From the NCBI GenBank assembly GCA_021292105.1, contig CM037869.1, forward strand, positions 26,303,536 to 26,367,535: a DNA stretch of 64,000 bases, in the 5' to 3' direction. Both the position numbers and the translations under genes were made by a program. This document shows positions 1 to 15,000 of the stretch, in pieces. Below the pieces are notes generated by a model. That model saw nothing but the letters and a program-made list of their open reading frames with translations. It made no database searches and was not told the origin of the DNA. The stretch's first letter is position 1. Each line of letters opens with the position of its first letter. The DNA comes from Anadara kagoshimensis (taxonomy: Eukaryota > Mollusca > Bivalvia > Arcoida > Arcidae).

Positions 1-79
1 TGTACAAAAACAAACAAATCCAATTTACCTAAATAAAAATCTCACAAGTATCACACATTTGATGTTTTTATATTTTCAG

Positions 80-3000
80 GAGAGTCATTTAGATAGAGGT
101 GATACTCAGCGAGCTATAGCTGTATATAAAGATATCGCTGTATGTATTGGTTTTAGTTTTATTTATGTAACATGCCCATGTGGCCGGTGTCTAAAAAATG
201 ACTTAAATAACTTAGATTGGAGATTATCCTTGGTGTTATGAAAATTTTCTTTCCTGAAATATATTATAAATTTATAGAATATTCAAGAATAAATTCATAG
301 AATTTGGCATTTAGACATAAAATCACAGAATCCTTCAGATGAGACCTTCAAAACTGATGTCCAACTTTCAGCGTCATGATAGGTGTGACATGATAAAAGA
401 ACCTCCAGTGTTCATTGAATTTGCACATTTTATACTATCAGTGTCACTGTGTAGTGGAGTAGTGGCGTATTTGAAAAGTTTTCATAGAAATAGGATAAAG
501 TTTGGTATTGTTACCTTAATTCTGGTTTGATCTAGGCATAACTATAAATCACTGTGCATCCTTATTTATCTTTAACCATATTCATTAAATTTTTATCAGA
601 ATTTTCTATTAATGGCTGTTACAAAAACTGTGATACAAACAGTAATTACAAGTTTCTGCACTAGCTGTTGACATCTCAGTTTATGTGAAATTGTTTAGAC
701 TGGGACCTAAAATCTAAATCACTCACTCCATTCACACACTAACTTACTCACAGATGGATCAAAATTATACCCACTGACTCACTGACTCATATATAAAATC
801 ATATACTAGTTCACTGACTCATATTCATGTACTTATAAAATCTTATACTTATTCACTCACTTACTCATTCACATGCATTAACTACACTAATGCACACTCC
901 TCCCTCATGGATTCACTCACCAATGTACCCACTTGCTCGTACACATACACACTTTCACTCACACAATTTCGTTCGCTTGCACATACTTTCACTCACTCAC
1001 ACACTCATTCACACTCACTCATATATAGACATTATCACTAACACATATACACTGTCACTCATACTTTCACTCACAATCATACACTAACTCGCAAACACAC
1101 ACACACATACACCCATGTCATTTGTGTATATACCTTCACTCACACAAATACACATGTATACACTTTCACTCAATCTTGTATACACACAGGCACACTTTCT
1201 TTCACATACACACTTTCACTTGCTAACATACACTTTCATTTGCACACATTGCATGCTTTCACATATACACACTTCTACGTACACTTTCTCACAAACACAG
1301 ACTTCCACTCACATACACTCTTACTTTTCCTCACACTTTCTCACAAACACAGACTTCCACTCACATACACTCTTACTTTTACTCACACTTTCTCACACAC
1401 ATATAGACTTCCACTCACATACACACTTACTTTTACTCACACTTTCTCACACACATATAGACTTCCACTCACATACACTCTTTCTTTTCCTCACACTTTC
1501 TCACACACATATAGACTTCCACTCACATACACACTTACTTTTCCTCACACTTTCTCACAAACACAGACTTCCACTCACATACACTCTTACTTTTCCTCAC
1601 ACTTTCTCACAAACACAGACTTCCACTCACATACACTCTTACTTTTCCTCACACTTTCTCACAAACACAGACTTCCACTCACATACACTCTTACTTTTCC
1701 TCACACTTTCTCACAAACACAGACTTCCACTCACATACACTCTTACTTTTCCTCACACTTTCTCACAAACACAGACTTCCACTCACATACACTCTTACTT
1801 TTCCTCACACTTTCTCACAAACACAGACTTCCACTCACATACACTCTTACTTTTCCTCACACTTTCTCACAAACACAGACTTCCACTCACATACACTCTT
1901 ACTTTTCCTCACACTTTCTCACAAACACAGACTTCCACTCACATACACTCTTACTTTTCCTCACACTTTCTCACAAACACAGACTTCCACTCACATACAC
2001 TCTTACTTTTCCTCACACTTTCTCACAAACACAGACTTCCACTCACATACACACTTACTTTTCCTCACACTTTCTCACAAACACAGACTTCCACTCACAT
2101 ACACTCTTACTTTTCCTCACACTTTCTCACAAACACAGACTTCCACTCACATACACTCTTACTTTTCCTCACACTTTCTCACAAACACAGACTTCCACTC
2201 ACATACACTCTTACTTTTCCTCACACTTTCTCACAAACACAGACTTCCACTCACATACACTCTTACTTTTCCTCACACTTTCTCACAAACACAGACTTCC
2301 ACTCACATACACTCTTACTTTTCCTCACACTTTCTCACAAACACAGACTTCCACTCACATACACTCTTACTTTTCCTCACACTTTCTCACAAACACAGAC
2401 TTCCACTCACATACACTCTTACTTTTCCTCACACTTTCTCACAAACACAGACTTCCACTCACATACACTCTTACTTTTCCTCACACTTTCTCACAAACAC
2501 AGACTTCCACTCACATACACTCTTACTTTTCCTCACACTTTCTCACAAACACAGACTTCCACTCACATACACTCTTACTTTTCCTCACACTTTCTCACAA
2601 ACACAGACTTCCACTCACATACACTCTTACTTTTCCTCACACTTTCTCACAAACACAGACTTCCACTCACATACACTCTTACTTTTCCTCACACTTTCTC
2701 ACAAACACAGACTTCCACTCACATACACTCTTACTTTTCCTCACACTTTCTCACAAACACAGACTTCCACTCACATACACTCTTACTTTTCCTCACACTT
2801 TCTCACAAACACAGACTTCCACTCACATACACTCTTACTTTTCCTCACACTTTCTCACAAACACAGACTTCCACTCACATACACACTTACTTTTCCTCAC
2901 ACTTTCTCACAAACACAGACTTCCACTCACATACACTCTTACTTTTCCTCACACTTTCTCACAAACACAGACTTCCACTCACATACACTCTTACTTTTCC

Positions 3001-6000
3001 TCACACTTTCTCACACACATACTTTCACTTACACACATACGTTCACTCATTCATTTGTTCAATCACTCACACTTCATCTGTACACCTATGCTAAGTTCAT
3101 TAGTTTATAGGTTTTCATTAAGAGTCTATGATTTTTACAACACATGGAGCACTGATATTCTAAAGCACACAAATGATTTAAGATTCAAATTACCGCTATG
3201 ACAAATGATTTCAGATTCTAATTACAGCTTTGTTTAAAACACTGATATTAAAACCATGCTGTATAACAAATATGTCACAATACTATTTAGGTCCTTAATT
3301 TTCCCATATAAGGGTAAAATTCTTCCAAAGTTTGTTTTGTTTAAGTGTATACAAGAACTTAAAACACTGTCAAATGGAGAGAATTCAGTATTGCATTCTC
3401 AGACACTTCATGTCTCGCTAAACAGGAAATGCACTGGCCTGATGAGTTGTTATAGACTTGGTACTCTTCTGTGTATGAAGTTAAGAAAGTTTGAGAGTAC
3501 CTACTGGCCTTAACTAACAGTTTAGATATGAATAACAAGTAAAACATATATATTTAACTTGACATGTCTATTGTCTAATTTATATATTTACAGAATGCTT
3601 GCATGGAAGTTAGGAAACTAAAAGAAATGGAGTATGAAATATTAACTAGTGCAATAAAGGGATGGGAGGGGGAGGTAGGTACCGTTACAATATTAACTAG
3701 TGCAATAAAGGGATGGGAGGGGGAGGTAGGTATCGTTACAATATTAACTAGTGTAATAAAGGGATGGGAGGGGGAGGTAGGTACCGTTACAATATTAGCT
3801 AGTGCAATAAAGGGATGGGAGGGGGAGGTAGGTACCGTTACAATATTAGCTAGTGCAATAAAGGGATGGGAGGGGGAGGTAGGTATCGTTACAATATTAA
3901 CTAGTGCAATAAAGGGATGGGAGGGGGAGGTAGGTACCGTTACAATATTAACTAGTGCAATAAAGGGATGGGAGGGGGAGGTAGGTATCGTTACAATATT
4001 AACTAGTGCAATAAAGGGATGGGAGGGGAGGTAGGTACCGTTACAATATTAACTAGTGTAATAAAGGGATGGGAGGGGAGGTAGGTACCGTTACAATATT
4101 AACTAGTGCAATAAAGGGATGGGAGGGGGAGGTAGGTATCGTTACAATATTAACTAGTGCAATAAAGGGATGGGAGGGGGAGGTAGGTACCGTTACAATA
4201 TTAACTAGTGCAATAAAGGGATGGGAGGGGGAGGTAGGTATCGTTACAATATTAACTAGTGTAATAAAGGGATGGGAGGGGGAGGTAGGTATCGTTACAA
4301 TATTAACTAGTGCAATAAAGGGATGGGAGGGGGAGGTAGGTATCGTTACAATATTAACTAGTGTAATAAAGGGATGGGAGGGGGAGGTAGGTACCGTTAC
4401 AATATTAACTAGTGCAATAAAGGGATGGGAGGGGGTAGGTATCGTTACAATATTAGCTAGTGCAATAAAGGGATGGGAGGGGGAGGTAGGTATCGTTACA
4501 ATATTAACTAATGCAATAAAGGGATGGGAGGGGGAGGTAGGTACTGTTACAATATTAACTAGTGTAATAAAGGGATGGGAGGGGGAGGTAGGTACCGTTA
4601 CAATATTAACTAGTGTAATAAAGGGATGGGAGGGGGAGGTAGGTACCGTTACAATATTAACTAGTGTAATAAAGGGATGGGAGAGGGAGGTAGGTATGAT
4701 AAGTAATACAGTTAATAATTATGATCATGATAGTGTGATGATTTTGAATTTTGAAATCAGATGGACATGCTGCTATTGATCATGACTACACTGAACACCT
4801 TAACTGAAGAATTTGTAGATGTCATATACTAGGTACATTGTAATAAAAAAAAAAGTTTAGAAGGGTTTCAGTTTTTAGAGCTGCACAGCTTACCATGTGT
4901 TTAGAGGTGGAGTATATAAATGTATCTGGTTAAATTTAGCATATAACAAACACACTGATAAGTTTTCATTATTAGTGACACTTTGATATGATAACACTAA
5001 TACCAGTAGTAAGATTTGCAGTTTAAATATAAAATATTTCATAGAATTAAATGTAGGAATATTATGTACTTCTGATGTTTTAGATGTTAATATGTTGAAG
5101 TCACAATGATTTATAATTTTAAAGTTGTCACATCTCTTTATGGTACCAGGTCTGTGGCCATAGAATTTGGAAACATTATAAGCATGTAATGATGGAAAAC
5201 TGCAATGCTATGGTAAATAATGTTGTTGTTGTTACAGTTCCATTTTTGCACCTTAAGTTAGAAAAATTCTCTAACCTTTTAAGAAAAAAAATCTAAATGT
5301 GTTTGTCTCTGGGAATGGGTTTGAAAATTGGAGCCACAAAATTAAGCAGACTAGCGTCCCTAGTTGTGTAACATTTCTTATTGAGAGATATTTATATATA
5401 ATAATATGTGTTTTGTTTTATTTTTACAGGAGATAGCTAAATTAGGAGAAGTGATACATTTGTCTCAAGTTCAGCTGCACACGTTAGCAGGAGATAAAAA
5501 CGACCGTATATTTGTGTTATTTCCAAGTGTTCTTGTTATGTTGTCTATGAGTCCAAGACTCAGTGGATATCAGTATGAGGTATGTTATAATGGGGGTGTG
5601 CCACTGTATTACGTTATCAACACCCTTTAATGTTTGTGAGGAATGTTTAAGAAGAGGTTTACTGCCCTGTTCAGTGGATATCAGTATGAGGTATGTTATA
5701 ATGGGGGTGTGCCACTGTATTACGTTATCAACACCCTTTAATGTTTGTGAGGAATGTTTAAGAAGAGGTTTACTGCCCTGTTCAGTGGATATCAGTATGA
5801 GGTATGTTATAATGGGGTGTGCCACTGTATTACGTTATCAACACCCTTTAATGTTTGTGAGGAATGTTTAAGAAGAGGTTTACTGCCCTGTTCAGTGGAT
5901 ATCAGTATGAGGTATGTTATAATGGGGTGTGCCACTGTATTACGTTATCAACACCCTTTAATGTTTGTGAGGAATGTTTAAGAAGAGGTTTACTGCCCTG

Positions 6001-9000
6001 TTTCCTGTTTAAGTTTAAATTATGAAGCAAATGGCCTTCATATAGAGTTTGTCTTGTTATATAGTTGGTCGTTATAGCATGTTTTACTAAAATAGAATTC
6101 TCAGGTTTTTGGTCAGTTAAAAATATGGTATAGAAATGAGGGGAAATATCTTGTGACAGTGAGATCTAAAAATGGCAAGCATGTACTCTCTTGTTATGTG
6201 TATTCTATGTAATGTATAAATATGTTCCAATGCATGAATATCTCTTATATTCATTACAGGGTCAGTTACCACTAAGTGGTATGAATGTGATTAAATGTGA
6301 TGATGAAGAAAATTATCCCTATGGGATGGAAATATCAGGTAAGTGTATTGGAGATATCACCAAATACCCTCATTGGCTGTCAGTTGGTGAGTTGTTTAAA
6401 GTGCCAGATTACTGTTTACAATTTCTCCTCACATAGTTATAAATTCCACTTCAGCAGATCCTAGTGTGAGAAATTTGTCAGTTTTGTTTGCGAAAGGTTG
6501 ATAGCTGGTTTTCTCCACTATCCCAAATCTAATCATCTTAGTATAAGTTGAAGAACACTCTCCACCAAATATGCTGCATTCATATTGATTATTAAAACCT
6601 ATGCTGTTATTATAAGCTTGCACATGACGTAGGAATCACCCTGTTTGTTTGATTGTATCTGCCCCATATCTTCCATGTCATTGATCGATTTTAATTAAAC
6701 TTGGAACAAATGTAAACTAACTTAAAAATGTTTAATAATAACAACTTGGTGATGTTGGGGATGGGTAGTTATGCTTAGCTCTCAGCATTCTTCTTTTGTG
6801 ATGCCGACGTTTCACAAGTTTTGATTTTCTTTGATGTTTCAGGGAATATGATAGAAAAAATTATAGTAACATGTTTGACAGCTTCTGAACTAAATTCTTG
6901 GTTAGATGCTTTAAAACAGCAAGTTAACATCACACAGACCTCAGGGACAACAAAACCTCAGAGTTTACAGGTAAGAAAGTAAAGCATAGCATAAACCAAT
7001 GGTAACATGACAACAAAAAACAGTAGCCCATGGCTCCTAAAAATCTGAGCCCCTAAATCTTAACACATTGTAGCTATTTATTACTATTACAACTTCTATT
7101 ATAAAGTTAGCCGGGCCCCTAACTCAAAATAGTGAAGCTTCATCCCTGGAGAAATGTGTAAATGAATGAAAAGGAAGTCAAATGGTTGCAAAATTTGCAA
7201 GAGAAACTTTGGCAGTAGAGATAACAATCTGGAAATTTTCATCTCTTTCACAAATTTTTTTCTGGCCAAAAATATTTTTAGTCAAGCTATAATAGAAATA
7301 AATGACTTCATTTTTAAAAAAGTTCATGTTGTATGATGAAAATTGTAGTTACTTACATACAGCTGTGTTGCTGATTCACTGCCAACATCCTCAACAGAGA
7401 CCATCCTTTATTGTGTGTTTCGATCCAAGGCTTGATACACTCTGGATGGGGGTCCACAGTGGTGATTTTAGTAATAGAATGTTTGGATTTTAAAGGAAAC
7501 AAAAGAACTTCCAGTTTTCAAAAAAAATTATTAATGTTTTTCATATTTTGCAGATTTCTATTTCTACACCAAAGGTAAACATAAGTTTCATTGTTTTACT
7601 TATTTTGTAGATTTCTACATCACAGCCAAGTATAAGTTTATTAACACAAGCAAAAACAGCATTAGTAACCCATTCCACATGGAGCATGTCATGTCTACGG
7701 CCATCTCCGCCTCTACGACAACATCTAGTCTGTAAAGATGATGGAATACGAAGCCCACGCATGGGCAGAAAACCAGTCAGAAGAAAACCAGGTAATTTAA
7801 ACTGTCCTGTATAAGATTATAAAACACAAACAGATGATATACTGTATATTGCTCTATTTTTGCAGTGTCAATTTTTTGCAGTCTGACGCTGCCCAGTGTA
7901 TTTGCAATGTCAAATTTTCACGGTCTTATCTGATTAAAGGGAAGGAAGTTGGTGAAAACATAAAAATGTTACTTAATACCTCAAAATGCTGGTTTTTTCC
8001 GCCAGAATACACCTGATCCTGAACATACAGTAATCATTCCACAGAATAATTATAATAATGGGTGTATAGTGGAGTAATACTGTATTTGTTCACAGTCAAA
8101 GTTCTTTCTCTAAGATCAAGGAAAAATAGTCAGGTCTGGATGGTGGAGGAAACTAGAGTACTCTGAGAAAAACACAGCTTTGGCAAGTAAACTGACAACT
8201 TTCTTGTACCAGGATCTGTCCAAAGGGGATTTGAACCTTGTGCTTTAGACCATTCGCCCATCAATGTCCCTTATGATAATAGGAATTGGTTTAGCATGTC
8301 ATCTCTATGGCTCTTTCAGCCTCGCTCACTAGAGTTTTTCAAATTTATGTAAAAGTATTTTGTGAAATGACTTTAACATTCAGTCACATCTAATTGTGTT
8401 TGAGCAAGTGAAGTCCAATCAAAACTTATCGCTAATGTAATTTTGATATTTGCAATATTTTTTATTTAGTATCTTGTATTTTATATGAAAATAAGACAAA
8501 AATAAGACGAAAATAATCCGTACAAAATCTTGAGTTAACTTTCCAAAATATTTTTGCACTTTTGTGTTAACTCAGTTAATTCACTTTGTATATATATTAT
8601 ATACATTTTCTTCTTCATCTTTTTACATTACAACAGTGAGGACACATTCCCAGGATGAGTATGATTACAAATGCCGTTGGCGACAATGTTAGTTCTTATT
8701 ATTTCATTGTTGTATGTGGCCTTATGTTGAGATCTTATTATTTCATTGTTGTATGTGGCCTTATATTGACACCTTATTTATTATTTTATTTGTTGTATGT
8801 GGCCTTATAATTATGTTAATACGTGTATTTATTTATATCCTTAGTGTTGTATGTGGCCTTTGATTTATCCTTTCCTATTCAGTTCACTTCTGATTTTATT
8901 TTCGGTGTTGTAAGCATAATTTTTTTTCAGAGTCGTAAGCCTGTTGATGGCATGGTTACGTTTGACAGTGATATTATTTAGCTACATACAATAGCTGGGT

Positions 9001-12000
9001 GTTGCATGAATGATATAGTCTATTAATACATAGAACTATTGTACATACATCTAGCATGAAGTATATATAGTCTTTCTACCAAATAAACAGCTTTGTAACA
9101 AATTTTATAATGGAATCACACATAACAAATCAGTTTAATCGTAATCCAACTACACATTTAGAAGTGAATTCATATCACCCCTATTATACACTAGCCCTGA
9201 AGTGACCATGACTCATTTATACAGTAAGTGTGCTTGTGTCAGACTCGTACTAGCACACACTTTTAGGTTGACTGAAGGTTGCTAGCTCACAAGGTAGAAT
9301 TTGAAGTAAGCAGCAGTATGAAATAGACTTGCTTAAGATCAGAACAAGTTTCACTGGATGACACTGTAATTTGCTCAGTTAGTAGAGTGCTTGTTGCAAA
9401 GGTAAAAATTTCTTCCATTTCACCTATTGCTGGTATCGACATCTCAATAATAAGTGAAGTGTAAAACTCCATTCAATCATGCCAAACAGTCTTTTTTATG
9501 CATTCTTTATCCAGGGAACAGTTTTCTGACTTTAGTTTACATTAAGGAAAAGTAAAATCCTATAAAAAGATTAAGAGAAAGACTATGAAATATGAAGGTT
9601 TTCCAACACTCAAATTTTCAAATACCATATAGGTTACTTTAACTTTGGGTGGAAACATTGATCTGCTTAATGTCTTTAAAATTAAACATATTTCACAGAA
9701 AGCAGCTGGTTACAGAAAAGAAAATATTTTTACATCGTAATAATGCACTAGATTCCATGTCACCTTGATATTAACCAATCCCTAACTTAAACTACATACA
9801 GCTGTACAACTTATTTTGTATGCATGACAGTATGTGTGTGTAAGATGAAATGCCTTGTATTTTCACCAAAACCCAATTAATATATACAAAATATCACAAT
9901 ATGATACATGTTTTTTATTCATTTTCATATTAAAGTTTAGGGGCTAAAAATTTGTGGAACCCATTTAATTTTACAAGAAGACATCTGGTCCTGGTTGTCC
10001 AAAACTCTGTTAGCATACTAAAATAGTTTCCAAACAGATACTAGTAGCCCTTGAAATAGAAGAAAAAAATGAAAATATACTTCACAGAGCTAAAGAAATG
10101 TTTTAGTTCATATTTCTTATTGTATTCAGAGCCTGTTTTGGTTACCAAGCAGTTGAAATTAAATAAGAAAAAGAAAATATTCTTTGATCAGCTGAAGGAA
10201 ATGTAATAATTCTCATTTCTGACTGTTGTCCAGATTTTGGTAAAAATGATATATTGTTTTAATGCAGAATATCAAAAAGACAAAAAACAAAATGGAATAT
10301 TTCGCATCATTGCTTTATGTTTATGTTTTAATTTCTTGTAGAGGTTTTAGCTTTGTTTTTATACTTTCCAATGACTTTTTTGATTTCCCTTCCTGTTTGA
10401 GGTTACTTATTTTATAATTTTCTGTACTTTTAAATAGATGATCCGAGAACTATGGAAGAAGATGCTGTGATATTAAAAGTGATAGAAGCTTATTGTACAA
10501 GTGCTAAAACTAGACATACAGTCAACTCATGTAAGTATCATGTGACAGGAAAGTGTTATGTTGCCATGCAACCGGGTATGATGTCATTGAGATAACAGTG
10601 TTTCCATGGTTATGTTGTCATGTGGCAGCTTGGATATAATGTCATAGTGGCTGGTATCCTGCGGTTAAGTTATTGTGTGACAGCTTAGGTATGATGTTGT
10701 ATTAAGTGGTTATGTTGTCATGTGACATGATGTGATAGCAGGTGTCACATGACTTGATGTGATGACAGGTGTCATGTGACATAGTCCTATGTCATGTGAC
10801 TTGATATGCATTGAAATGGTGTTATCTGTTTGTGAAAGCTTTAAACTTTCATGATGAATTTAAAATATTGTTATTTTCGTTCTGCATGGTTTATTATCTC
10901 CTCAGAACCTTTCAATTACACATGTCCTAATCAGTGCCAATTAAAATGAATTTTACGGATGGAATTAACTAATTTAAAAGCAGTTAACAGAAAATATTTT
11001 TGGTCTATAATATTGACACAGATATTTGGAAACCAGCTTCTTATTATTTGTAATAATTTTGGTTACAGAATCATTTTATTGATGTTTTGTGTTCATGTTT
11101 GTCTACTGATTATTTTTCTTCTAACTTATAGTGAAGTGAAATAATTATTTAAAACTTCACAATAAATATAATTTTCTCTATTATCTTAATTTTACCTGAA
11201 ACACGGGGGACCGTGAAGGGATTACTAATGCATGTTTTTTTATCATTTTAACTTTCCTGTATAAAGAATTAAAATACTAACATCATACACCAGGTGTGAC
11301 TCTCAGTGTCCATGTTAAAGTTTTGTTTTAACAATTTTGATGTTCATATCGGCTCTTTTTTATAATGGGGGCCCCTGTGGCTGAGTAATATCAAGCACTG
11401 GGTTACAGATTACATCCCCTTTTACTGTCTAGATTCAAATCTATTGTTTCTCCATCAACCTTGAACCGTTTAAATTTTTCTTAACTGGAGCATTAATCAG
11501 TTGTTCTCCATTATATAGACATATTCATGGAAGTCAATTCTACCTACCCTAATTACTAAAGAAGTACAAAGGAACAACGCGGAAATTTGCATCAGCCTTT
11601 ACATGTCTGTCAAAAATAGCAATAGTGATACAAGTTAAACTCTAAATTGTACAAAAAATAGTGAAATAAAGATTATAATTATTATTTTCATTTGTTAAGA
11701 ATCTTGAACCTCCAATGTGATGTTGCATGCTGCAAGTTTTATATTTTGCATCATTGTTTTGTATATACCAGCATACTTTTTTGTTGGAATTTTCTTGCAT
11801 CAAAACTAAAGAGTGATTCTTGTCTTTGATTCATTTCTAAAGCTTGTCTGTTTGAAATTGGAAGTCATATGTTCTACCAACACCCAAGATTAACCAAAAT
11901 CCAAAATTTAAAAAACAGAAAATCTAAAATTATTTTACAAATCATGCGGTCAGTAGTTGGAAATTCTAATTTGCTTTCTAACAAAGAAGACGTAACATAT

Positions 12001-15000
12001 TGAAAATAATCTTAACTGCACTTTTTGAAAGATATGAATTTCAGCAATTAGAAGCGACAAGAACTGATACTTTAGATAGAAACTAAAAACAACTTTGTTA
12101 ATGAAGGCATGCATGTTGAATTAAACAGAGTACATATTATCACATGTGTACATATTATCACCTGTGTACATGGTTTAATATTACCCATGTTCGGATTTCA
12201 AACAAAGTTCTTGAAATCATGTTTCACTGTCTTGAAGAGATTTATTTGTAATTTTGCTTATTTAGTTAAGTTTTTTTGTAGCAATACAATTTTTTTTCAA
12301 ATAGACAAGTTAACATCTCTGTCACATAAGTCTTGATAGCATGGGATACTTTTCATATACCTGGTTTTTTGTAAACCTTTTTCCAATCTGTTGTTTTGAT
12401 TGCACTGTTTTAGTTATGATAAAGGTTTTTTTGTGTATGGTTATGTTGATATGGTTATTTTGAAAAAAAATTAATTTGTATATATTTTGTTTTATCATTA
12501 AATGTCTTATATTTGCATATTAGTATAATATTATACTGTAAATCACCTAAAATTTGGGTCACAATTTTGTTTGAAATTGCTCAAAAATGACAACATTAAT
12601 TTTCTTCTTTATCAAACTCATGTTACAATCAGCTGCCTTTTACTACATAGCAAGTTAGTTTCTAAATAGACAGGGTTTGAAATTAAGGCCAATATGGAGG
12701 CCACCAACCTGTAAATTTTCAGTTGAACCAGTGATATATATTCTTGGTCTGATAGAAAATTTTGAAATTCAGACTTGTTAAAATTTTGACCAATTTCAAG
12801 ACATGTAACTTGTCACACATGTTGTTAATTTTTCTCACCAAGTCTGAAGCTCATCATCCAACATTGCCTCTGTAATACCAACTTTACCTGTTCACTCTTC
12901 TGAACAATGGTAATCACTGTCTCTTCTGATGTTTTTCTTGTGACACAATGATTTCCCCCAAGCTTTTGTTGTTGCACAAGAGAGCACTGTGATTGACCTG
13001 ACATGGCTGGCTGGCTGGCTGACTGGCTGGCTGGCTCTCGCCATTGTATCCATAGTAATAGAGTGATTTACAGTATAAGTGAGTGTAACTGTCTGACTTA
13101 TCTAAAGATGACTTCTTATATATACTCTGTCTTCATATATATAGTAATATTTGTAGTGGTATTATATACAGTTGTGTACTTATTGTAGTGTAGATAATAT
13201 TTAATTTTGACAATACTATTACAGTGGAACCTGTGAAAACCAAATTCCAAGTAAACCCAAAACCTGTTTATACTAAACTACTTTATCAGAAAATGCTACT
13301 GATATTGTTAGTTTATCTCCACCTTTTGAAGAAAGAGAGGGATTTTAAATTCAAGTTTCTGTCCGTCTGTCTGAAACTGCTGTCTGCAGAAATTCTTCAA
13401 AACTATGGAGCACTATTTCACGAAACTTGGTGCAAAGCATCAACATCATGAATTTGTTAGTTTCTTCTTTCAATTAACTGTTTAAACCAAATGCCAACAA
13501 ATATGAGGGGCTGCGGTTGCTAAGTGGTTGAAGTGTGTTAGCCTTCAAACCAAAGCTATGTAACTTGGTTCAACCAAAGAATAATAGGTTTTAGAAAGGT
13601 TTCACTGTATATAGCCATATAGGATATAATTTTGAAAAATGCATTTAAATTTTTTTTAAATCAATATATGTGTGTATTATTGTAAGCCATTTAAATTTCA
13701 TATCCAGTTTATGTATCATAAATGGGATTAGCAACTATATTGAGTTATACATCTGATATTTGTGTAGAACTTACTGTAAAGGGGGAATTTTTGTATGGGT
13801 AAAATTTTTGCTTATTCCGCACTGAAGAAATTACAGTGAAAATTTTACTCTCACAAAATGTCTGCCATACAGATTGATAGAATATACACCCGCTTATATT
13901 GGTTACAGGAAAATTACACCTGCATAAAATGCCAGATTTCAGAAATTGCAAAGTTTCCAACTCGTGAAAATAATTCCCTTTACAGTATATTAATTTTGGC
14001 CTTCATTTGATACATGGAAGTAAAGGGGTTACACCATTTAAAACCTTTTTTACTGTTAGATTAATGACCAAGATACATAAACTGGAAATATGAAAACATT
14101 GGTTTACAGTAAAAATAAGTTTTTCTAACATTTATTTATTGGTAAGTTTCCTCAAATTTAATCTGAATTCAATTGGCTGTTATGTTATTTATTAACAAGT
14201 ACAGTGGGAGTTTTATAATTTCCAGGAGTTGAAGTTTTTCAAGTTTTCACATTTAAAATAACATTAGATAAACCTCTGGGTTATTTAAGGTATTCCAGAA
14301 AGTGATGTTGTTGATATGGGGTCTGTCATATGCAACATACTTTGTCAATTTAAAAAGGAGGATTTAAATCAAATCCATGGTTTGTTTCTCCTTTTTAAAA
14401 TCACTACTTATAAAATAGGTTAAATTGAGGAAATGTTATCAGATATATTTACATATTAACACTTGTAGCACTTTTTTTCTCTCTCTCATGCTGCTGTGGA
14501 ATTGGATTATTTTTCAATAAAATCAACAGTGGACTTGAAAAAATTGCGAATTCGTGCTGACGGCACTGTGGAGGGGTATGGAGACACCTTAATATCCCCA
14601 GAAATGGAGGAATATCACTTCCTGCATGGTAACCATGGCATGATTGGAGGATTTTGTTGTGCTACATTCCCATTGGCTAAAGGACTTGCTAAAACCATAA
14701 AGAGGCTCTAACCTAAATCAATCATATTTAATTGTATAAACATTTAACTAATGCATCATGGGATATATATATGTAAATGTGAATGATGTAGATTGCTAAA
14801 GAGGTGAATCGTTAAGGCTAGGTACTGCCGAAAAAAAATCTTCACTCATAAATTCACTGTGTTATGGTTGTGACAGGGAATTATGGAAAATTTTAATGGA
14901 AACCCTAATAAACTTGAATAAAGTTTGGTATCACTTACTTTCGTGAACTTGTTATAGTTAAAATCACTGTGTGCATTTCAAAGTTACCATAGAATGTCTC

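Noticed and set aside
1115-3201. Two overlapping plus-strand open frames of about 650 codons rich in His, Thr, Ser, Leu and Phe
   Set aside because: Both are read-through of the 52-bp minisatellite, which lacks stops in these frames. They show the same peptide in different phases, lie in a PIX intron and have no unique sequence of their own.
3654-4690. Each 51-bp unit acting as a separate microexon
   Set aside because: The spacer between a unit's donor and the next possible acceptor is about 26 bases, too short to be spliced; only a choice among donors is plausible.
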